From JAXDTI01 sp034090045 (lineage in GTDB: Bacteria; Actinomycetota; Actinomycetes; Actinomycetales; Actinomycetaceae), in assembly GCA_034090045.1 (NCBI GenBank), contig JAXDTI010000001.1:186001-250000 (forward strand): 64,000 nucleotides of DNA. Direction: 5' to 3'. Shown here in pieces: positions 58,368 through 64,000 of the stretch. The translations under genes were made by a program, and so were the position numbers. Each line of letters starts with the position of its first letter. The first letter of the stretch is position 1. The notes beneath the pieces were generated by a model. That model saw only the letters and a list, made by a program, of their open reading frames with translations. It did not search any database and was not told the DNA's origin.

Positions 58368-59441
58368 TCAGGCATCCGTAACCTGAAGACTATTCGCGTG
58401 CACATACTCGACAATTCGATACAAAATTTCAGGATCTGTGTCGGCAGGAACCGCGCCACCCGTGCTCATGACCAGTGAAAATGCTCGGGAACCGTCATCC
58501 AGGATCTGATTCAAGTGAGCTTTAAGATCCTGCCACGGGCCGGTGAGCCGCGCCGAATCGATATTACCCTGCACCGTCACCAGGTCAGACGCGCCGTGAC
58601 GTACCTGCCGGATCGCGTCCCACAGGCGGATACGGTAGTCCGGTGCGATAGCGTCAGCGCCGGCATCCCGCAACAAACCCAACAGATGCCCGGCTGCCGC
58701 ACCGTAGTGGACAGTCGGTACACCGAAAGCGTGCGCCCCATCCAGAATCAAGGACGAATACGGCCTGGAATAGTCCTGATAGTCACTCCAGGTAAAGGCA
58801 CCAGCGGTTCCATCATAGAGGAAAAGAACTCTTGCCCCGCCGCGAATCTGGGCGCGCACACACGCCGCTGAAACATCCGTACACCAGTTCAACAGTTTCC
58901 TCCACAAATCCGGGTGGTTCAACATAAAAGACCTGGTCAAATGCAGGTTCCCTGGGGTGGCAGTGTCGGTTGTTCTCGCCTCCAGCAGCAGCGCCGCCAA
59001 GGTCGCGGGAGACGCCACCCAGCCTATAACGGGAATGTTTGCGGGCAGTTCGTGGGCAGCCGTAGCGACAATCCGAGTGAGCAGCAGCGGATCATCGAAT
59101 TCCAGTTCGGTGACTGTATCGACATCGGCTCCGTCACGTACCGCAGGCATCTCGCCGCCCGTGAAATAATCCTCCGGCATCCCAGCCAACACGAGTTCGG
59201 CGGCAGCATTACAGTAAACCGGTGCACCATCCAAACCCAGATCCAGGGCGGGACGCCAGGTTAGCTCAGCGGCAATCCGCGAATCCAAAACAGCCTGTAA
59301 ACCGATTTTACCTGCACGAACACTGTCATATTCGGTGAGGTCGCCGATCTGGGGGAACCATACGGGCGTGTGTGTCGCACCCCGACCTGCCAGTGCCGCG
59401 AGCAGGGCAGGAGTATCAGTTACTTCAGTATTTGCTCTCAC
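58368..59441 (-). CDS. Uroporphyrinogen decarboxylase-fold protein with altered active site
   Basis: This 357-residue protein follows HemE in order: THTPVWFPQIGDLTEY (where HemE has PVWxMRQAGR), PVIGWVASPATLAALLLEA, GARVLFLYDGTAGAFTW, GVPTVHYGAAAGHLL, GADAIAPDYR, VQGNIDSARL, and SLVMSTGGAVPADTDPEILYRIVEYV. The two N-terminal Arg of the substrate site, the catalytic Asp and Tyr, and the GHG His are not conserved. It is therefore unlikely to be a standard HemE and could be a methyltransferase-like member of the same fold. GTG start; a CAAAAT six bases upstream fits the leaderless pattern. No other heme gene is nearby. Confidence 0.75.
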   Translation of the reverse strand: MRANTEVTDTPALLAALAGRGATHTPVWFPQIGDLTEYDSVRAGKIGLQAVLDSRIAAELTWRPALDLGLDGAPVYCNAAAELVLAGMPEDYFTGGEMPAVRDGADVDTVTELEFDDPLLLTRIVATAAHELPANIPVIGWVASPATLAALLLEARTTDTATPGNLHLTRSFMLNHPDLWRKLLNWCTDVSAACVRAQIRGGARVLFLYDGTAGAFTWSDYQDYSRPYSSLILDGAHAFGVPTVHYGAAAGHLLGLLRDAGADAIAPDYRIRLWDAIRQVRHGASDLVTVQGNIDSARLTGPWQDLKAHLNQILDDGSRAFSLVMSTGGAVPADTDPEILYRIVEYVHANSLQVTDA

Positions 59442-59561
59442 GCATCCATTTTGTCAAAGAAATCTGAGAAACACACCTGCACCAGTGAAAGCTGTTATCG
59501 TCAGTTCACGCGACACCACTACTTCAACAAAACCCAAATCGATACATATACATATAAAGGA

Positions 59562-59591
59562 GCGCCCCCGAACCCGCAGGTTCAGGGGCGC
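59562..59591 (-). terminator. Terminator of pckG
   Basis: A 13-bp stem with one G-U and a 4-base loop (59562-59574 pairs with 59579-59591). On the minus strand it is followed by TTTATAT. It lies 20 bases past the pckG stop codon. Confidence 0.75.
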
Positions 59592-59611
59592 CCCGGTTGC
59601 CTATATAGCTT

Positions 59612-61453
59612 TCAGGCCTTAGCGGCGCGCAGACGCTCGCGCAGTGCCTCCAGCTCAGCGGTAATTTCTGTGGGCAGCTTGTCACCAAACTGCTCGAAAT
59701 ACTGTTCCGTGTCCTCGGTCTCCGCCAACCAAGCATCCGGGTCAATCTCAAAGAGCTTGTCCCACTTCGCCTGATCGATGTCCAAACCATCCAGGTTGAA
59801 GTCCTCGAACTTCGGGTACTTGCCGGTCGGACCATCAATGGCATCAACCTGACCGGAGACACGCTTCACCACCCAGTCAAGCACCCGGGAGTTCTCGCCG
59901 TAACCGGGCCACATGAACTTGCCGTCCGGGGTTTTACGGAACCAGTTTACGTGGTAAACCCGCGGGAACTTGTCGCCCAGTTTCTCCTGCATGTGCAGCC
60001 AGTGACCCCAATAGTCCGCCATGTTGTAGCCGCAGAACGGCAGCATCGCGAACGGGTCGTGACGCAGCGAACCAACCGTGCCCTCAGCGGCAGCAGTCTG
60101 CTCGGAAGAAATGTTTGTGCCGATGAACACGCCGTGCGCCGGGGTCTTTTGCTCGGTGACCAGCGGAATGTTGTTGGCGCGGCGACCACCAAAGAGCACC
60201 GCATCGACCGGTACACCCTGCGGGGCCTCCCAGTCGGGGCAGATGATCGGGCACTGTGCGGCGGGCGCGGTGAAACGGCTGTTCGGGTGAGCCGCCGGAG
60301 TATCCGAATCCGGAGTCCAGTCGTTGCCCTTCCAGTCGATCAGGTGCTCCGGCATGTCACCGTCGATGCCTTCCCACCACACGTCGCCATCATCGGTGAG
60401 CGCCACGTTAGTGAAAATGGTGTTTTCTTTCATCGACTCCATAGCCATCGGGTTGGTGTCATAGGACGTGCCCGGCGCGACACCGAAGAAACCGGCCTCC
60501 GGGTTAATCGCATACAGTCGCCCATCCGGGCCGGGACGCATCCAGGCGATATCGTCACCGATCGTCTCAACCTTGTAACCGTCAATGGTGGGTTGAAGCA
60601 TCGCCAGGTTAGTTTTGCCGCAGGCACTCGGGAATGCCGCGGTCACGTGGTACTGCTTGCCGGTCGCCTTGTCGGTGAGCCGCAGAATCAGCATGTGTTC
60701 TGCCATCCAGTCATCGCGGCGAGCCATCGTGGAGGCGATACGCAACGCGAAACATTTCTTGCCCAACAGGGCGTTGCCGCCGTAACCGGAACCGTAGGAC
60801 CAGATCTCGTTGGTTTCAGGGAAATGCGTGATGTATTTCTCGTCATTGCAAGGCCACGCGGTGTCCGCCTCACCCGGCTGCAGCGGCGCACCCACCGAAT
60901 GCACTGCCGGTACCCACGGGCGACCCTCGTTAATCAGGTCCATAGCTTTCTCACCCATGCGGGTCATGATGCGCATATTGGTGACCACGTACGGAGAATC
61001 GGTGATTTCGATACCCAGCTGCGAAATCGGACCGCCGAGCGGACCCATAGAGAACGGCACCACATACATGGTGCGTCCCTGCATGGAGCCCCGGAATACC
61101 CCTTTATCTCCAATAAGGGTCTCTTTCATTTCTTTCGGATCAACCCAGTGGTTGGTCGGGCCGGCGTCCTCTTCCTTTTCGCAACAGATAAAGGTGCGAG
61201 CCTCCACGCGTGCAACATCGGAAGGCAGGGAGCGCGCCAGGAAAGAGTTCGGGCGTTTCTCGGGGTTCAGGCGAGTGAACATACCAGAATCGACCATCAT
61301 GTTGGTCAGGCGATCCCACTCGGCCTGGGAGCCGTCAGAGAACTCCACGGTCTCGGGGGTCGTGATTGCGGCGATGTCGGCCACCCATTTGATTACGTCT
61401 TCGGGCACATTCGCCGGTGCCGCCGCGCGAACATCATCAATAGTTACGGTCAT
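59612..61453 (-). CDS. pckG: Phosphoenolpyruvate carboxykinase (GTP)
   Basis: This 613-residue enzyme interconverts oxaloacetate + GTP and PEP + CO2. The kinase-1a motif with the reactive Cys, FPSACGKTNLAML, is present, as are GSGYGGNALLGKKCFALRIASTMAR, GDDIAWMRPGPDGRLYAINPEAGFFGVAPGTSY and NWFRKTPDGKFMWPGYGENSRVLDW. Full family length. AGGAGG precedes the ATG. In an anaerobe it may run toward oxaloacetate and the reductive branch; direction cannot be read from the sequence. A terminator follows. It is transcribed alone. Confidence 0.96.
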   Translation of the reverse strand: MTVTIDDVRAAAPANVPEDVIKWVADIAAITTPETVEFSDGSQAEWDRLTNMMVDSGMFTRLNPEKRPNSFLARSLPSDVARVEARTFICCEKEEDAGPTNHWVDPKEMKETLIGDKGVFRGSMQGRTMYVVPFSMGPLGGPISQLGIEITDSPYVVTNMRIMTRMGEKAMDLINEGRPWVPAVHSVGAPLQPGEADTAWPCNDEKYITHFPETNEIWSYGSGYGGNALLGKKCFALRIASTMARRDDWMAEHMLILRLTDKATGKQYHVTAAFPSACGKTNLAMLQPTIDGYKVETIGDDIAWMRPGPDGRLYAINPEAGFFGVAPGTSYDTNPMAMESMKENTIFTNVALTDDGDVWWEGIDGDMPEHLIDWKGNDWTPDSDTPAAHPNSRFTAPAAQCPIICPDWEAPQGVPVDAVLFGGRRANNIPLVTEQKTPAHGVFIGTNISSEQTAAAEGTVGSLRHDPFAMLPFCGYNMADYWGHWLHMQEKLGDKFPRVYHVNWFRKTPDGKFMWPGYGENSRVLDWVVKRVSGQVDAIDGPTGKYPKFEDFNLDGLDIDQAKWDKLFEIDPDAWLAETEDTEQYFEQFGDKLPTEITAELEALRERLRAAKA

Positions 61454-61584
61454 TTATCTGCCTCCTGGGCATCTGACAGTGGCGCCGACCGGACGTCACC
61501 GGCACTTTCGTGCATTTTTCGCGTTCGCCGCCCCGCCGCAGTCCCCTCGAGTCCGCCGCGCTCGGTTCGCGCCTTCACTTTTCT

Positions 61585-61590
61585 AGTCTA
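61585..61590 (-). promoter_or_regulatory. Possible -10 element for pckG
   Basis: On the minus strand TAGACT lies about 130 bases before the pckG ATG; the resulting leader is GC-rich and unusually long for this window. No clear -35. Confidence 0.3.
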
Positions 61591-61697
61591 ACCGGTCACC
61601 GCTACTAATAGCTTTGGTTGTGGCGAGGTTCACTCTCAGTTCTTTCCGCTGCGTGTTTCGGCGTTCAGTGGCGGGATACCGGCATCGCCGGCACATA

Positions 61698-61703
61698 TAG
61701 AAT
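61698..61703 (+). promoter_or_regulatory. -10 element, leaderless promoter for purL
   Basis: TAGAAT ends six bases before the ATG at 61710; no ribosome site in between. Confidence 0.65.
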
Positions 61704-61709
61704 TAGGGC

Positions 61710-64000
61710 ATGGATGCACGCCTCGCAATTCGCCGCAAACCCCAGTTCCGAGATGCCGAACACGCCCTGCTCACGACCCTGAACAACCTCGACAATGTGT
61801 CCCTTGAAAGTGTCGATATCCTGCACATATACGATGTTTTTGGGGCGTCACCGGATGATATAAAGGCACTGGCGGAGGCGGTTGTATGCGATGAGCGGGT
61901 CGATGACCTGGTGACCGAACCTCAGCTGCAGGAGCTGGTTTCTGAATCCGCGAGCGAATACTCACTGCTCGGGGTGGAGCCGCTGCCCGGCCAGTACGAT
62001 CAGCGAGCCGACGCTGCTGAACAGGCATTGAGGTTGCTGCAGCCCGGAAGTGAATCGCGCATCCTCTCCGCTGAACTATATGTGCTGCGACCTGCACCGA
62101 CATCTGAGGCTTTGGCGGCGATCCGCGGCTATCTCATCAACCCGGTGGAAGCCGGAGAGAAAGATATGACGGTGCTGCGTGCCCCGCAAACCGGCAAGAT
62201 GCAACCCCTGATCGAATACCCCGATTTCCTGGACTATGACGATGAGCGGCTGGGCGGTCTGCTCGCCGAACGCGGGATGGCGATGAGCCTGGCTGACCTG
62301 AAAATGATTCGGGACTATTTCCGTTCCGAGGGTCGCGCCCCCACCGAGGTAGAGCTAGCTGTACTGGACACCTACTGGTCAGACCACTGTCGACACACGA
62401 CCTTCAACACCGAATTGACCGATATTGAGATCGCGGAGCCGCGTTTTGCCGACCAGCTCGCCGTCGCGCTGCGCCGCTGGGATGAGTTGCGTGCCGCCAA
62501 TGGTCGCGCCGAAAAACCACGCACCCTGATGGATCTGGGCACCATAGTGGGACGGGAGTTGCGGCGTACCGGCGTGCTGGCTAACCAGGAAGTATCCGAA
62601 GAAATAAACGCCTGTTCAGTGCATGTCCCGGTGGTAAAGGCCGCGACAGATACCACAGATTCAGGAACCGAACCATGGCTGCTGATGTTCAAGAACGAAA
62701 CCCACAACCACCCCACAGAGATCGAGCCTTTCGGTGGTGCGGCAACCTGCCTCGGCGGCGCGATACGCGACCCGCTGTCTGGCCGTTCCTGGGTGTATCA
62801 GGCGCTTCGCCTCTCAGGTGCCGGCGACATCAACACTCCACGCTCCGAGACGCTGCCCGGTAAACTCCCGCAAGCAGATATTTCGACTCGTGCCACCGGC
62901 GGGTATTCGAGCTACGGTAACCAGATTGGTTTAGCAACCACCGGTGTACGCGAGTTCATGCATCCCGGTTACGTGGCGAAACGTATGGAACTGGGTGCGG
63001 TCGTTGCCGCCGCCCCGGAAGCGAATGTGCGCCGCCTCACCCCACACGCAGGCGATGTGGTTATCCTGCTCGGGGGACGCACCGGGCGGGACGGTATCGG
63101 CGGCGCAACCGGTTCTTCAAAGGCACACAACCAGCAGTCCCTGGCTCATTCCGGCGCGGAAGTCCAGAAAGGCAACCCGGTTAACGAACGCAAAATACAG
63201 CGACTTTTCCGTAACCCGCAGGTCGCCCAGATGATTGTTCGCTGTAACGACTTTGGGGCAGGCGGGGTCGCGGTTGCAGTCGGCGAATTGGCTCCCGGCC
63301 TCGATATTCACCTGGAACGGGTGCCGTTGAAATACGCCGGTCTGAACGCCCGAGAAATCGCTATTTCGGAGTCTCAAGAGCGCATGGCGGTGGTGGTTCG
63401 TGCCGCCGACGCTGAACGTTTCACCGCTCTGGCTGAAACAGAGAACTTGGAGGCCACCCAACTGGCAGAAGTCACTGACACCGGCCGGTTGCGGATGTTC
63501 CTCAGGGACGAAAAGGTCTTGGATTTGGCTCGCAGCTTCGTGGACACCAATGGTGCCCCGCGCAGTCAGAAAGTGAAAATGTGTGCCCCAACATCCCCAG
63601 AACCCCGTAAAACCTGTAAATCTGTGCTCGAAACGCTGGCGCAGGCACACGCCGGTTCTCAAGAGGGCATGGTTGAACAATTTGATGCCACCGTTGGGCG
63701 TTCCACAGTGCTGATGCCCTATGGCGGGGCACGACAGAAAACCGATGAACCGGCCTCGATCCAGACACTCCCCGCTGACGGCGGAACCGACACGGCCTCG
63801 ATTATCACCTATGGTTATTCGCCGACCCTCGCCGAGAAATCACCGTACCTGATGGGCGCATATTCGCTGGTTGAGGCGCTTTCAAGGCTGGTGGCGGCGG
63901 GTGGTAACGCGGAGGGTGCGTGGCTGACCGTGCAGGAGTATTTCCAACGCCCCGACGATGACCCGCAGGTTTGGGGAGACGTGTTGCAGGCACTGCTCGG
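61710..64000 (+). CDS. purL: Phosphoribosylformylglycinamidine synthase, single-chain long form (partial, runs off window)
   Basis: 763 codons are visible before the window ends; there is no stop. The enzyme makes FGAM from FGAR, ATP and glutamine. The order matches the long, single-polypeptide PurL (about 1200-1300 residues) found in Bifidobacterium, Clostridia and Bacteroides: an N-terminal PurS-like region, then TYWSDHCRHTTFN, LLMFKNETHNHPTEIEPFGGAATCLGGAIRDPLSGR, TGGYSSYGNQIG and GGRTGRDGIGGATGSS. The glutaminase domain would lie beyond the window. This form replaces separate purS, purQ and purL genes. Leaderless-type promoter. Confidence 0.93.
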   Translation, partial: MDARLAIRRKPQFRDAEHALLTTLNNLDNVSLESVDILHIYDVFGASPDDIKALAEAVVCDERVDDLVTEPQLQELVSESASEYSLLGVEPLPGQYDQRADAAEQALRLLQPGSESRILSAELYVLRPAPTSEALAAIRGYLINPVEAGEKDMTVLRAPQTGKMQPLIEYPDFLDYDDERLGGLLAERGMAMSLADLKMIRDYFRSEGRAPTEVELAVLDTYWSDHCRHTTFNTELTDIEIAEPRFADQLAVALRRWDELRAANGRAEKPRTLMDLGTIVGRELRRTGVLANQEVSEEINACSVHVPVVKAATDTTDSGTEPWLLMFKNETHNHPTEIEPFGGAATCLGGAIRDPLSGRSWVYQALRLSGAGDINTPRSETLPGKLPQADISTRATGGYSSYGNQIGLATTGVREFMHPGYVAKRMELGAVVAAAPEANVRRLTPHAGDVVILLGGRTGRDGIGGATGSSKAHNQQSLAHSGAEVQKGNPVNERKIQRLFRNPQVAQMIVRCNDFGAGGVAVAVGELAPGLDIHLERVPLKYAGLNAREIAISESQERMAVVVRAADAERFTALAETENLEATQLAEVTDTGRLRMFLRDEKVLDLARSFVDTNGAPRSQKVKMCAPTSPEPRKTCKSVLETLAQAHAGSQEGMVEQFDATVGRSTVLMPYGGARQKTDEPASIQTLPADGGTDTASIITYGYSPTLAEKSPYLMGAYSLVEALSRLVAAGGNAEGAWLTVQEYFQRPDDDPQVWGDVLQALL

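Noticed and set aside
59951..61591. 546-codon open frame antisense to pckG
   Set aside because: The translation has no family features and lies exactly over a secure pckG; it arises from the lack of TTA/CTA/TCA codons in that gene.
1..64000. CRISPR array, tRNA or rRNA genes, insertion sequences
   Set aside because: Looked for on both strands; no direct-repeat array, no tRNA T-loop context outside coding regions, no transposase-like product.

Overview
This window looks like part of the chromosome of a mid-GC (about 55 percent by eye) actinobacterium, probably an anaerobic, flagellated member of the Actinomycetaceae such as Mobiluncus or a close relative. That placement is inferred. It rests on an actinobacterial ParABS/rsmG/jag/yidC/yidD/rnpA/rpmH/dnaA block, a DUF4244/Tad pilus locus, a FliA/WhiG-type flagellar sigma factor followed by csrA, a full pyruvate:ferredoxin oxidoreductase operon and GTP-dependent PEP carboxykinase. 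No rRNA, tRNA, insertion sequence, prophage or CRISPR array was seen.

Layout. 0-6 kb: an alpha/beta hydrolase, a modified-DNA-reader (RAMA-like) protein with a Glu-Pro linker, and a large FAD/Fe-S D-lactate-type dehydrogenase, all on the minus strand. 6-7.8 kb: a DUF817 membrane protein and an SDR. 7.8-13.4 kb: a tightly coupled minus-strand operon moxR - DUF58 - small membrane protein - VWA - VWA - TPR protein (aerotolerance/Bat type). 13.6-19 kb: purD, ptsI, the FliA-type sigma factor, csrA and purC. 19-27.8 kb: EamA transporter, family 2 glycosyltransferase, a second DMT-like transporter, glf, a MazG-like protein, an RraA-like protein, a Cys/Gly-rich miniprotein, nadE and an MrfA/YprA-type helicase. 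27.8-33 kb: a Tad pilus locus split by meso-diaminopimelate dehydrogenase (ddh) on the other strand. 34-40.2 kb: two parS sites, parB, parA, rsmG, jag, yidC, yidD, rnpA and rpmH. 40.2-40.5 kb: oriC candidate with five DnaA boxes. 40.5-47.6 kb: dnaA, a class A PBP, rpsF-ssb-rpsR-rplI and dnaB; dnaN-recF-gyrB are absent from their usual place. 47.8-54.4 kb: an aldehyde-dehydrogenase-like protein that has lost its catalytic residues, then porG-porA-porB and a GltD-like/ferredoxin fusion. 54.4-64 kb: sugar nucleotidyltransferase, orphan D12-class adenine methyltransferase, a long inverted repeat with a gene remnant, a RecB/DEDD-type nuclease, a UroD-like protein, pckG, and the first two thirds of a long-form purL that runs off the window.

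How the genes fit together. Purine genes purD, purC and purL are dispersed as single units. POR, pckG, the lactate-dehydrogenase-like protein and PTS enzyme I outline an anaerobic sugar/organic-acid metabolism. The origin block carries replication, segregation and membrane insertion functions.

The most striking general pattern is promoter architecture. At least eight genes (sigma factor, rraA-like, nadE, ddh, porG, the methyltransferase, purL and, one base off, purD) have a TANNNT -10 hexamer 6-7 bases before the start codon and no Shine-Dalgarno sequence, which predicts leaderless mRNAs; three more are looser matches. The best single leads are the catalytically gutted ALDH paralogue beside the POR operon, the palindrome that begins exactly at the dnaB promoter spacer, the RAMA-like protein, and the csrA leader.
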